64,000 nt of DNA from CALBPI01 sp039033695. Lineage in GTDB: Bacteria; Pseudomonadota; Gammaproteobacteria; Steroidobacterales; Woeseiaceae. How positions within the stretch are numbered: position 1 is the first letter of the stretch; each line of letters opens with the position of its first letter. The stretch spans positions 23,544 through 87,543 of the forward strand of contig JBCCCC010000002.1 of assembly GCA_039033695.1 (NCBI GenBank). The letters are read 5' to 3'. The translations under genes and the position numbers were made by a program. The notes below the pieces were generated by a model, which ran no database searches, had not been told where the DNA came from, and saw only the letters and a program-made list of their open reading frames with translations. Shown piece by piece: positions 44,814 to 53,269 of the stretch.

Positions 44814-46241
44814 ATGGTCATAAGACTCGCAACAGCCACCCTGAGCCTTGCGCTGCTGTCCTCGCTGCATTACGCCCCGCCCATACTCGATCAGGTACTC
44901 GAGGTTGGGCAACTGCGTGTCGTAACGCGCAATTCGCCGACGGCGTGGTATATCGGCAGTTCAGGCCCGACAGGGCCGGAGTACGACCTGGCCATGGGCT
45001 TTGCGCGCGAACTCGGTGTAGAACTGACGATGCAGCCAGTGGACAGCGTTAGCGAGTTAATCCCAACGGTGGCGCTCGGCGACGCGCACATCGCCGCTGC
45101 CGGTCTATCGATAACCGAACAGCGGCTCACGACGGCGTCGTTTTCACAGCCTTACCAGCAAGTCGAGCAACATCTGATATACCGTCGCGGTACAGGCAAA
45201 CCGCAGTCTTTGGCGGACATACTCGACAAAAAGATCGTGATTATGGCTGGTTCCAGCCATGCGGAAACACTACGGGCGTTGCAACAGGACTGGCCGGCGC
45301 TGACCTGGGAAGAGGACGACACTGCAGAGTCTGCCGACTTGCTGGCAGCGGTTGCCAGCGGCGATATCGACTACACTGTTGCCGATTCGACCGACTTCAA
45401 TATCAACCGCCGGTTCCATCCAGAGCTGCGCATCGGACTTGATCTGGAGGTCGCTGACTCCATCGCCTGGGGTTTCGCGCCCGGTAAAGACGACTCGTTG
45501 GTGAGCCGCGCCAATCAGTACCTGCAGCGCGTGCGCCGCAACGGTGAGCTGACACGTATTCTGGATCGCTACTACGGTCACAATGGCGACTTTGATTACG
45601 TGGGCACGCGGAGCTTCATCCGACATTATGAGAGCCGTCTGCCACGCTATCGCGAGCTGTTCGAACAGGCCGGCGAACAGAACGCGATCGACTGGAAGTT
45701 GCTGGCGGCAATTGGCTACCAAGAATCGCACTGGCGGCGCGGTGCGGTATCTCCCACGGGCGTGCGCGGCATCATGATGTTGACTCAGGCCACTGCCGAT
45801 GTGCTTGGCATTGAGGATCGCACGGACCCGGCGTCGAGCATTAGTGGCGGCGGGCGCTTCTTCGCGCGACTTAAGGCGAGATTAGGCGACGATATACCTG
45901 AACCGGATCGCACCTGGATGGCACTGGCCGCATATAACGTCGGTTTCTTTCACCTCAAGGACGCCCGTACCATTGTCGAGATGCAGAACGGCAACCCAAA
46001 CCGTTGGGTCGATGTAAGGGACGCGTTGCCACTGCTGGCGCAGCGGCGCTGGTACCAGCAATTGCCGTATGGCTATGCGCGTGGTTGGGAGCCGGTCACC
46101 TATGTGGAGAACATCCGTAACTACCGCGACATCCTGCGATGGCTCGAGTCCCGAGATAACGGCGAGCCGGAGCCAGAACCAACCGAGAATCCGGATGCCA
46201 TAGCCGATGCGCCCCCGCTGCAGGCGAACACGCAGACCTGA
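44814..46241 (+). CDS. mltF: Membrane-bound lytic murein transglycosylase F
   Basis: 475 residues from ATG 44814 (GTG 44808 would add two). The N-terminal hydrophobic segment is a signal or anchor. A periplasmic solute-binding-like domain (about 30-265; RVVTRNSPTAWYIG, GPTGPEYDLAMGFA) precedes the SLT lytic domain (about 280-440) with catalytic glutamate in GYQESHW, then PTGVRGIMML and AAYNVG. MltF cleaves glycan strands; the N-domain senses muropeptides. No lipobox cysteine is visible. Pro/Glu-rich tail after 455. Confidence 0.94.
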   Translation: MVIRLATATLSLALLSSLHYAPPILDQVLEVGQLRVVTRNSPTAWYIGSSGPTGPEYDLAMGFARELGVELTMQPVDSVSELIPTVALGDAHIAAAGLSITEQRLTTASFSQPYQQVEQHLIYRRGTGKPQSLADILDKKIVIMAGSSHAETLRALQQDWPALTWEEDDTAESADLLAAVASGDIDYTVADSTDFNINRRFHPELRIGLDLEVADSIAWGFAPGKDDSLVSRANQYLQRVRRNGELTRILDRYYGHNGDFDYVGTRSFIRHYESRLPRYRELFEQAGEQNAIDWKLLAAIGYQESHWRRGAVSPTGVRGIMMLTQATADVLGIEDRTDPASSISGGGRFFARLKARLGDDIPEPDRTWMALAAYNVGFFHLKDARTIVEMQNGNPNRWVDVRDALPLLAQRRWYQQLPYGYARGWEPVTYVENIRNYRDILRWLESRDNGEPEPEPTENPDAIADAPPLQANTQT

Positions 46242-46329
46242 CCAACCAGGAGGCACGCCGGTTCAGCGTGCATTCAGCCAACCGCTGGCTAAATGAAGCT
46301 CACGATCCGCCAACATCGGAGTGAGCATC

Positions 46330-47100
46330 ATGAAACATTCACCACTATTCGTCCTGCTGGCCAGCCTGGCGCTGGCCTCCGCGCAGCCTGCATCAGCTGA
46401 TAGCACAAGTCGGGAGACGGTCGTCTCACAAGGACTGTCTGCCGACGGCAAGACTGCCAAGGGCAAGGCGCAGCTAACGGCGCCAACGAGCAAGCCACTT
46501 GACCGCGGCAACTACGATCGCAACGCACGTAAGGGCGCCAGCCCAGTCAGTGAATCGGTGAATCAGGATTTCTGGATTTACGATGCCGATACCGCGTTGT
46601 TTGACGATTTCGATGCGGATGGGTTCTACACGCGGCTTGAGCTGAGCTTCGATGCCGATACGGTGTTCGACGGCGCGAACGTGTTTGCGGTGCTCTACCT
46701 GAGCCTGGAAGGTGGCGACTGGATCGAGTACGGAGAAACTGCCGTCTTTGATATCTATGGCACGAGCGGCAACGATGAATATTACTTCGATTCTGATCTT
46801 GTATCCGGATTTCCGACCGGCTACTACGATGTGTTAATCGAGCTATATGATGACTTTGACGGCAGGCTGGTCGCTGTATTCGGCCCCGAGCAGTCGCTGG
46901 AGCTGTTTGATTTGCCGCTGGAAAGCCAGGTCGCCGATACCGTGCTCGACCCGGTCATCGTCGTCACCGAAGAGGGCGGTGGCAGCATCGGTCTTGTGAC
47001 CAGCCTCGCTTTAGTGCTAGCGCTGCTCGCCAGGGTCGCGATCCGACAACGGTTTGGTGTAACGAATAAGCTCGCCATCAAACCCAGTCGACTCGTATAA
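46330..47100 (+). CDS. Choice-of-anchor H protein with GlyGly-CTERM-like tail
   Basis: 256 residues from ATG 46330, with GGAG 8 bases upstream. Sec signal ending around ASADS. The body (about 75-195) is the acidic, aromatic-rich pattern DFWIYDADTALFDDFDADGFYT of the choice-of-anchor H family. The C-terminus has GGGSIGLVTSLALVLALL then an RQR-type basic tail: Gly-rich motif, hydrophobic helix, basic end, as in rhombosortase-processed GlyGly-CTERM proteins. Surface location is inferred. The final 84 bases overlap the GNAT gene. Confidence 0.78.
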   Translation: MKHSPLFVLLASLALASAQPASADSTSRETVVSQGLSADGKTAKGKAQLTAPTSKPLDRGNYDRNARKGASPVSESVNQDFWIYDADTALFDDFDADGFYTRLELSFDADTVFDGANVFAVLYLSLEGGDWIEYGETAVFDIYGTSGNDEYYFDSDLVSGFPTGYYDVLIELYDDFDGRLVAVFGPEQSLELFDLPLESQVADTVLDPVIVVTEEGGGSIGLVTSLALVLALLARVAIRQRFGVTNKLAIKPSRLV

Positions 47101-47508
47101 CCCGCGCGCCAACGTGTTACGCGCAAACGCGTGCAGTGACATGGACCGCGCTCCCGCTTGCTTCGCCAACGTTTGCGCCTCAGTTAACAGCCGTCGTCCG
47201 AGCCCCTGACCTCGGGCGGCGGCATCCACCACCAGCGCCTCGAGGTGCGAACTTGATTCACCGCTGAGCAGTTCAGCGACTAACGATAACAACGCAAGGC
47301 CCACCACATCGCCATTGTCCGAGACTGCAACCAAGACGCGCGTGTTGTCGCTGCTGCCCGCAATGTGTTTTCTCAACAGCTTGGCATCGCCCTCCCATAA
47401 GTGCCGAGGATTGCGCTGCGGCGGTAGGTCGAAATCAGCCAGTTGCGGCAGGATATTGAGCATGCCAGTCTCATCAGCAGCGGTTGCTTCTCGAATCGTT
47501 ACACTCAT
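47017..47508 (-). CDS. GNAT family acetyltransferase
   Basis: 163 residues. GNAT fold: N-terminal SVTIREATAADETGML, beta strands VLVAVSDNGDVVGLALL, and acetyl-CoA loop VVDAAARGQGLGRRLL. The substrate is unknown. It overlaps tadA by ATGA and is thus probably co-transcribed behind it. Its C-terminal 28 codons lie antisense to the tail of the anchor-H gene. Confidence 0.88.
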   Translation of the reverse strand: MSVTIREATAADETGMLNILPQLADFDLPPQRNPRHLWEGDAKLLRKHIAGSSDNTRVLVAVSDNGDVVGLALLSLVAELLSGESSSHLEALVVDAAARGQGLGRRLLTEAQTLAKQAGARSMSLHAFARNTLARGLYESTGFDGELIRYTKPLSDRDPGEQR

Positions 47509-47969
47509 CCGGCCGCTCCCTTGCGACGTTTACGAAAGAAATCGCGCAGAAGCGCACCCGCTTCATCAGCCAGCAGGCCGCCACGCACGGAGAATCGATG
47601 ATTTGCTGGTATGGCATCCAAGGCATTACCGGCACCGCCCAGCGCGCCGGTCTTGGGATCATGTGCTGCAAACACGACTTCAGCGATACGCGCATGAATC
47701 ATGGCACCCGCGCACATCAGGCATGGCTCGAGCGTGACAAACAGACGGCTGCCATTCAAGCGATAATTGCCCAGCCCTGCACCGGCGTTACGCAGCGCAA
47801 TAATCTCTGCGTGGGCACTCGGGTCGGCTGTCGCAAGCGGTGCGTTTGCACCTCTCCCGACGATCTCGCCGTCTAGCACGACAACAGCGCCTACCGGTAC
47901 CTCACCTGCCGACTCAGCCCGCACGGCCAACGCCAACGCCTCGCGCATGAAGGTCTCGTCAGTGGTCAT
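47505..47969 (-). CDS. tadA: tRNA adenosine(34) deaminase
   Basis: 154 residues. Converts A34 of tRNA-Arg(ACG) to inosine. Zinc and catalytic motifs: HAEIIAL (His and catalytic Glu) and PCLMCAGAMIHARI (two Cys). The frame closes with RKRRKG. It lies 46 bases after guaA and ATGA-overlaps the GNAT gene downstream. Confidence 0.96.
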   Translation of the reverse strand: MTTDETFMREALALAVRAESAGEVPVGAVVVLDGEIVGRGANAPLATADPSAHAEIIALRNAGAGLGNYRLNGSRLFVTLEPCLMCAGAMIHARIAEVVFAAHDPKTGALGGAGNALDAIPANHRFSVRGGLLADEAGALLRDFFRKRRKGAAG

Positions 47970-48015
47970 TAGACAACCTGGGTACGCATGCGAATTGCTC
48001 GCCGTGTGCGGTCAA

Positions 48016-49599
48016 CTATTCCCATTCAATCGTAGCAGGTGGCTTGCCCGAAATGTCATACGTCACCCGCGAGATGCCAGCTATCTCATTGATGATACGC
48101 AGCGAAACACGCTCGAGAAACTCGTATGGCAGGTGAGCCCAGCGAGCGGTCATGAAATCAATCGTCTCAACTGCCCGCAATGCGACGACATAGTCATAGC
48201 AACGGCCATCGCCCATCACGCCGACGGAACGCACCGGCAGGAACACGGCGAATGCCTGGCTGGTCTTATCATAAAGGCCAGCAGCACGTAATTCACTTAT
48301 GAAAATATCGTCGGCGCGTTGCAGTAGCCCCGCAAATTCCTTGCGCACCTCGCCAAGGATACGCACACCAAGGCCAGGGCCCGGGAACGGATGACGGTAA
48401 ACCATCGTTGATGGCAAGCCTAACTCAACGCCCACCTTGCGCACCTCATCCTTGAACAACTCGCGCAGCGGTTCAAGCAGCTTGAGGTTCATGTGCTCGG
48501 GCAGGCCACCGACGTTGTGATGCGACTTGATGACGTGCGCCTTGCCGGTCTTGCTACCGGCCGATTCGATAACGTCCGGATAGATAGTGCCTTGTGCAAG
48601 CCACTGTACGTTGTCGAGCTGGCTGGCCTGTTCGTCAAAGACCTCGACAAACATGCGGCCGATGATCTTTCGTTTTTCCTCTGGATCGCTGACGCCTTTC
48701 AGAGCCTGGAAGAATCGCTCGGCAGCGTTGACGCGAATGACATTGACGCCAAGATGATCCGCGAAAGTCTGCATCACCTGGTCACCCTCGTTGAGGCGCA
48801 ACAAGCCGTGATCCACAAAAACGCACACAAGCTGATCGCCGATCGCCTTGTGCAACATGGCGGCGACAACCGACGAATCTACGCCGCCCGATAAGCCCAA
48901 TAGCACCCTGTCATCACGAACCTGCTCGCGCACGCGCTTGATCGAGTCAGCGGCGATGTTACCTACCGTCCAGTCGCCGGCGCAGTCGCAGATCTCGCGT
49001 ACGAAGCGATGCAATATGGCCTCACCTTGCAGTGTATGGGTGACCTCTGGGTGGAACTGCACCGCATAGAAGTGGCGCGATGTGTCTTCCATCGCGGCGA
49101 ACGGCGCATTGCGGGTTGACGCGATCGCGTTAAAGCCCGCTGGTAAGCTGTCAACCCGATCTCCGTGCGACATCCAGACCTTTAGGACGTTGGCACCATC
49201 CTCCCCCGTGGCATCGGCCAAACCGGATAACAACATAGAAGACCGTGTGGTCACCTCGGCATAACCGAATTCTCGATGCTCGGCCGCCGTTACCGCCCCA
49301 CCCAATTGCGCCGCCATCGCCTGCATGCCATAGCAAATACCCAGTACGGGCACGCCGAGCTCGAATACGACGCTGGCCACGCTCGGCGGTTCCTGCGTAT
49401 TGACCGACTCAGGTCCACCGGACAGGATGATTCCCTTGGCACCGAAGCGCTCAATATCGTCAACGCTCATGTCCCAGGGGTGGATCTCGGAATACACACC
49501 GGCCTCGCGCACGCGCCGGCCAATCAGTTGGGTGTACTGCGCACCAAAGTCGAGAATCAATATCCGTTCAGCATGGATATCATGTTGGGGCGAGGTCAT
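48016..49599 (-). CDS. guaA: GMP synthase (glutamine-hydrolysing)
   Basis: 527 residues. Makes GMP from XMP, ATP and glutamine. N-terminal class I amidotransferase (cysteine in GICYGMQAM, histidine in FHPEVTHT), then the ATP pyrophosphatase domain with LSGGVDSSVVAAML, and the dimerisation domain ending in PPATIEWE. It follows guaB by 24 bases, forming the guaB-guaA operon with tadA behind it. Confidence 0.98.
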   Translation of the reverse strand: MTSPQHDIHAERILILDFGAQYTQLIGRRVREAGVYSEIHPWDMSVDDIERFGAKGIILSGGPESVNTQEPPSVASVVFELGVPVLGICYGMQAMAAQLGGAVTAAEHREFGYAEVTTRSSMLLSGLADATGEDGANVLKVWMSHGDRVDSLPAGFNAIASTRNAPFAAMEDTSRHFYAVQFHPEVTHTLQGEAILHRFVREICDCAGDWTVGNIAADSIKRVREQVRDDRVLLGLSGGVDSSVVAAMLHKAIGDQLVCVFVDHGLLRLNEGDQVMQTFADHLGVNVIRVNAAERFFQALKGVSDPEEKRKIIGRMFVEVFDEQASQLDNVQWLAQGTIYPDVIESAGSKTGKAHVIKSHHNVGGLPEHMNLKLLEPLRELFKDEVRKVGVELGLPSTMVYRHPFPGPGLGVRILGEVRKEFAGLLQRADDIFISELRAAGLYDKTSQAFAVFLPVRSVGVMGDGRCYDYVVALRAVETIDFMTARWAHLPYEFLERVSLRIINEIAGISRVTYDISGKPPATIEWE

Positions 49600-49623
49600 C
49601 GCGGCTCCTTCAGGGTTAGGCGA

Positions 49624-51084
49624 TTACTCGCTGCGATAATTCGGCGCTTCCTTGGTGATCGCCACATCGTGGACATGACTCTCGCGCATGCCAGCGCCAG
49701 TGATACGCACGAATTGTGGTTTGGTGCGCATTGCATCAATGTCCTGGCAACCCGTGTAGCCCATCGCGGCACGCAGCCCGCCCATTAACTGATGCACAAT
49801 CGCGACCATCGAACCCTTGTAGGGTACGCGGCCCTCGATACCTTCGGGTACGAGCTTCTCCAGCTCGTCAGTCGTGTCCTGGAAATAACGGTCGGACGAA
49901 CCCTGCGCCATCGCACCTAGCGAGCCCATGCCACGATAGGACTTGTAGGAACGGCCCTTGTAGAGCTCAACCTCACCGGGAGACTCTTCCGTACCCGCAA
50001 ACAAACTGCCGATCATGATGCTGGACGCACCGGCAACGACCGCCTTGGCAATGTCGCCGGAGAAACGAATGCCACCATCCGCTATCAGCGGGACTGACCT
50101 GGAGGCCAGCGCGTCAGCGACTTCGGCTACCGCCGATATCTGCGGCACGCCTACACCAGCCACGATGCGCGTCGTGCAAATCGAGCCTGGCCCGATACCG
50201 ACTTTGACTGCATCCGCACCGGCATCCACGAGCGCCAGTGCCGCATCTGCGGTCACAATGTTGCCACCGATGATCTGCGCCGCCGGATAAGCCTTGCGAA
50301 TCATCGCAACGCGATCCAGTACACCTTTGGAAAACCCGTGCGAGGTATCGACGACCAATACATCAACGCCCGCGTCCATGAGCAACGCAACGCGTTCCTC
50401 GGTATCGCCGCCAGTGCCGACCGCGGCACCCACACGCAGGGCGCCGCGCTCGTCTTTGCAAGCGCGCGGATAGTCGGTGGCTTTCTGGAAGTCCTTGGCG
50501 GTAATCATGCCGCGGAGCGCAAAGTCATCGTCGACAACCAGCACCTTTTCGATACGATGTTTGTGCAGGAGAGACAGTACATGATCTTTGGCCGCACCTT
50601 CCGGAACGGTCACCAGTCGATCTTGTGGTGTCATGACGGTCGAAACCGGCGCATCCAGCGCCGTCTCGTAGCGTAGGTCACGATTGGTCACGATACCGAC
50701 CGTACGCGCACCATCAACGACAGGCACGCCGGAAATACCGTTGGCACGGGTAAGCGCGATGACCTCGCGAATGGTCATGTCCGGCGTTACCGTAATGGGG
50801 TCGCTGATGATGCCGCTTTCGTACTTCTTGACGACGCGCACGTTGCGCGCCTGCTCACCTGGTGACATATTCTTGTGAACGATGCCCATGCCACCTTCCT
50901 GCGCCAGGGTGATGGCCAGCCGGGCCTCTGTGACTGTGTCCATCGCCGCCGAGAGCAACGGAATGTTCAATCGAATATCGCGCGTCAGCTGCGAACCGAG
51001 CTCGACCTCACGAGGAAGCACCTCAGAATAGGCGGGCTGCAACAACACATCGTCAAAGGTCAGTGCTTCTTTCGCGATTCGCAT
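49624..51084 (-). CDS. guaB: IMP dehydrogenase
   Basis: 486 residues from ATG 51082-51084 (MRIAKEALTFDDVLL), with GAGGA about 7 bases upstream; the extension to 51147 is unsupported. Oxidises IMP to XMP with NAD+, the first step of guanine nucleotide synthesis. The (beta/alpha)8 barrel is interrupted by two CBS domains (about 95-205), the catalytic cysteine is in GPGSICTTRIV, and the mobile flap and C-terminal GGLRAAMGYTG are present. Confidence 0.98.
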   Translation of the reverse strand: MRIAKEALTFDDVLLQPAYSEVLPREVELGSQLTRDIRLNIPLLSAAMDTVTEARLAITLAQEGGMGIVHKNMSPGEQARNVRVVKKYESGIISDPITVTPDMTIREVIALTRANGISGVPVVDGARTVGIVTNRDLRYETALDAPVSTVMTPQDRLVTVPEGAAKDHVLSLLHKHRIEKVLVVDDDFALRGMITAKDFQKATDYPRACKDERGALRVGAAVGTGGDTEERVALLMDAGVDVLVVDTSHGFSKGVLDRVAMIRKAYPAAQIIGGNIVTADAALALVDAGADAVKVGIGPGSICTTRIVAGVGVPQISAVAEVADALASRSVPLIADGGIRFSGDIAKAVVAGASSIMIGSLFAGTEESPGEVELYKGRSYKSYRGMGSLGAMAQGSSDRYFQDTTDELEKLVPEGIEGRVPYKGSMVAIVHQLMGGLRAAMGYTGCQDIDAMRTKPQFVRITGAGMRESHVHDVAITKEAPNYRSE

Positions 51085-51179
51085 GGTTGCATCCTCAGGG
51101 TGGCGGTCAGTGGCCCCGTGGTGCTCGCAGCGTATCCGGCCGCGCACCTAGCGCCGCCGCGTTAGGGGGTTAACCGGCC

Positions 51180-51185
51180 ATTATA
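51180..51185 (-). promoter_or_regulatory. -10 element of the guaB-guaA promoter
   Basis: A TATAAT on the minus strand, with TTACGC 17 bases further upstream (51203-51208) as a weak -35. It lies about 96 bases before the guaB start. Confidence 0.5.
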
Positions 51186-51232
51186 CCCGTCTTGGGTGGC
51201 AAGCGTAACCACAGTTTGGGCGTAACTCTCGC

Positions 51233-51238
51233 TATACT
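51233..51238 (+). promoter_or_regulatory. Possible -10 element of xseA
   Basis: TATACT 32 bases before the xseA start in the shared guaB-xseA divergent gap. No good -35 box. Confidence 0.35.
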
Positions 51239-51270
51239 GCATCGGTAACCGTACTTGGCAATCCAACACA

Positions 51271-52635
51271 ATGACCGCATCACAACGCAAAGACATCTGG
51301 TCCGTCAGCGCACTGAACCGCGCGGCACGTGAGCTCCTGGAGCAAGGCCTGGGCGTCGTGTGGATCGAGGCCGAAGTATCCAATCTCGCACGTCCTGCCT
51401 CTGGTCACGTGTACTTCAGCCTGAAAGATGGCGGAGCCCAGTTGCGCGCTGCTTTTTTCCGTCAGCGTCAGCGTGGCAGCGTTGGTGACCTGACCAACGG
51501 TGACAAAGTGCTGGTTCGCGGCAAGTTGAGTTTGTACGAGCCACGGGGCGACTATCAATTGATCGTCGATCGCCTGGAGCCGGCGGGTGAAGGCGCGCTG
51601 CGCCGTGCGTTCGAGATCTTGAAACTCAAGCTCGCAGCAGAGGGGCTGTTTAACGAGTCCGGCAAACAGCAGCTGCCGGCCATGCCGAGCCAAATTGGCA
51701 TTGTCACCTCGGCAAGCGGCGCTGCGTTGCGCGACATTCTGCAAGTGCTCAACCGCCGTATGCCAGGCATACCGATCATCATCTATGCAAGCAGTGTTCA
51801 GGGTGCGAACGCGCCACACGAGCTTAGGGCCGCGCTGGCGCTGGCCGTCTCGCGTGACGAATGCGACGTGCTGATCCTGGCCCGTGGTGGCGGTTCACTC
51901 GAGGATCTACAGGCCTTCAATGACGAAGCGCTCGCACGGGCCATTGCGGCTTGCCCGTTACCGGTGGTCTGTGGTGTTGGTCACGAGACGGACTTCACCA
52001 TCTGTGACTTTGTTGCCGATCTGCGGGCCCCGACACCATCGGCAGCCGCAGAGCTCGCAACACCGGACCAGCGAGACATCCGCTACCGGCTAGCTCGACA
52101 GTCTACCGCCCTACTTGGCCTGGTCCGAAGAGCGCTGCAGCGCCATGGGCAACACACCGATCAGCTGGCGCGTCGCCTGGCGCTGCAGAGCCCCGCCGCT
52201 CGCGTTACACGTCAGCAGCGCACGCTGGATGGCTTGATCAGTCGATTGGTGCGCACGACGTTGCACGCTCGCAGGCAGCCGCAGCAGCAACTGGACTCGC
52301 TAAGACTGCGCCTGAGACTGCGCTCACCACAACAGCTTGCCAACGTGCGTACGCAGCAGCTGGACGTTCTGCGCATACGCCTTGTGCGCGCGGAACGCGG
52401 CGCACGCGAGCGGTCGCAATTTAGATTGCAGTCGCTCGTGCGCGAGTTACACGCGATAAGCCCATTGGCAACGCTTGCGCGCGGCTACGCGATCGTCAGT
52501 AGTAACTCGGGCAGACTGGTTAGCAGCATTCACGAGGTAGCGAACAATGCGCCCGTACAGGTGCAACTTCAGGATGGGCAGTTCGCTGCCAGTGTGACCG
52601 GCAAAACGCCAGACGCTGCGGCGGACAAGACTTAA
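51271..52635 (+). CDS. xseA: Exodeoxyribonuclease VII large subunit
   Basis: 454 residues. With XseB it degrades single-stranded DNA to short pieces. N-terminal OB fold (SVSALNRAARELLEQGLGVVWIEAEVSN), catalytic region (GIVTSASGAALRDI, LARGGGSLEDLQAFN, GVGHETDFTICDFVAD, RAPTPSAAAEL), then long basic helices and C-terminal ARGYAIVSS. XseB is not in the window. The last four bases (TTAA) are shared with the convergent dioxygenase stop. Confidence 0.96.
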   Translation: MTASQRKDIWSVSALNRAARELLEQGLGVVWIEAEVSNLARPASGHVYFSLKDGGAQLRAAFFRQRQRGSVGDLTNGDKVLVRGKLSLYEPRGDYQLIVDRLEPAGEGALRRAFEILKLKLAAEGLFNESGKQQLPAMPSQIGIVTSASGAALRDILQVLNRRMPGIPIIIYASSVQGANAPHELRAALALAVSRDECDVLILARGGGSLEDLQAFNDEALARAIAACPLPVVCGVGHETDFTICDFVADLRAPTPSAAAELATPDQRDIRYRLARQSTALLGLVRRALQRHGQHTDQLARRLALQSPAARVTRQQRTLDGLISRLVRTTLHARRQPQQQLDSLRLRLRLRSPQQLANVRTQQLDVLRIRLVRAERGARERSQFRLQSLVRELHAISPLATLARGYAIVSSNSGRLVSSIHEVANNAPVQVQLQDGQFAASVTGKTPDAAADKT

Positions 52636-53243
52636 GGATCAAATGACAATGGCTTCATAACACTATGATGCCATTGAGAATCCCCCTCCTTAACAAACAC
52701 CTGACATTGCGTCATATCACCACCGTAGATGTGCAGCGAGACGGCCGGACTGCGATCACACGGGTTGGAAATCAAGTGGTATTCGTAGGGGGGAATCAGG
52801 CAGCCAGCACTACCAATGCCGGCCATGTAGGAGTTGCGTGGCTCGAATCGATAGCGTTCGTCGCCGTCCTGCTCCATGAGCTCGAACTGCAACACGTCGA
52901 TAGTCCCTGCACAGACGCCCTCGACGCACCACATGCCCGCATGGTCATGAATAGGTGTCGACTGGCATGGCCCCCAGGTCATCGCAACTATCGAGTAACC
53001 GCGTTCTTCGTCGCGGTGCAGCAGGCGGCGCGCATAGCGATCCGGCAGCGGGCTCATGACGGCAACCGGTAGCTCAAACTCATTGCCGCGAATCATACGG
53101 CACAGATCTGTCTTGATCTTGTCGGTGATCGCGGTGTCATCGCCAAGCGCAACGGCCTCATCGACCAAGGCGACCAATGGTGCAAGGCCGTTGGCTGCCG
53201 TTTGCGATGATGCCGCCTCTTGGTTTGTCTGACTGATGACCAT
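52632..53243 (-). CDS. Cysteine dioxygenase family protein
   Basis: 203 residues, a cupin thiol dioxygenase that probably oxidises cysteine to cysteine sulfinate with Fe(II). The three histidines are in PIHDHAG (two) and EYHLISN (one). Both halves of the Cys-Tyr cross-link of animal enzymes are in place: cysteine five residues after the second His (HAGMWC) and tyrosine in LHIYGGD. Related bacterial enzymes acting on mercaptopropionate are not excluded. It shares its TAA with xseA in the palindrome TTAA. Confidence 0.85.
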   Translation of the reverse strand: MVISQTNQEAASSQTAANGLAPLVALVDEAVALGDDTAITDKIKTDLCRMIRGNEFELPVAVMSPLPDRYARRLLHRDEERGYSIVAMTWGPCQSTPIHDHAGMWCVEGVCAGTIDVLQFELMEQDGDERYRFEPRNSYMAGIGSAGCLIPPYEYHLISNPCDRSPAVSLHIYGGDMTQCQVFVKEGDSQWHHSVMKPLSFDP

Positions 53244-53269
53244 GGTCAGATATTAGCAGAATTCCAGCT

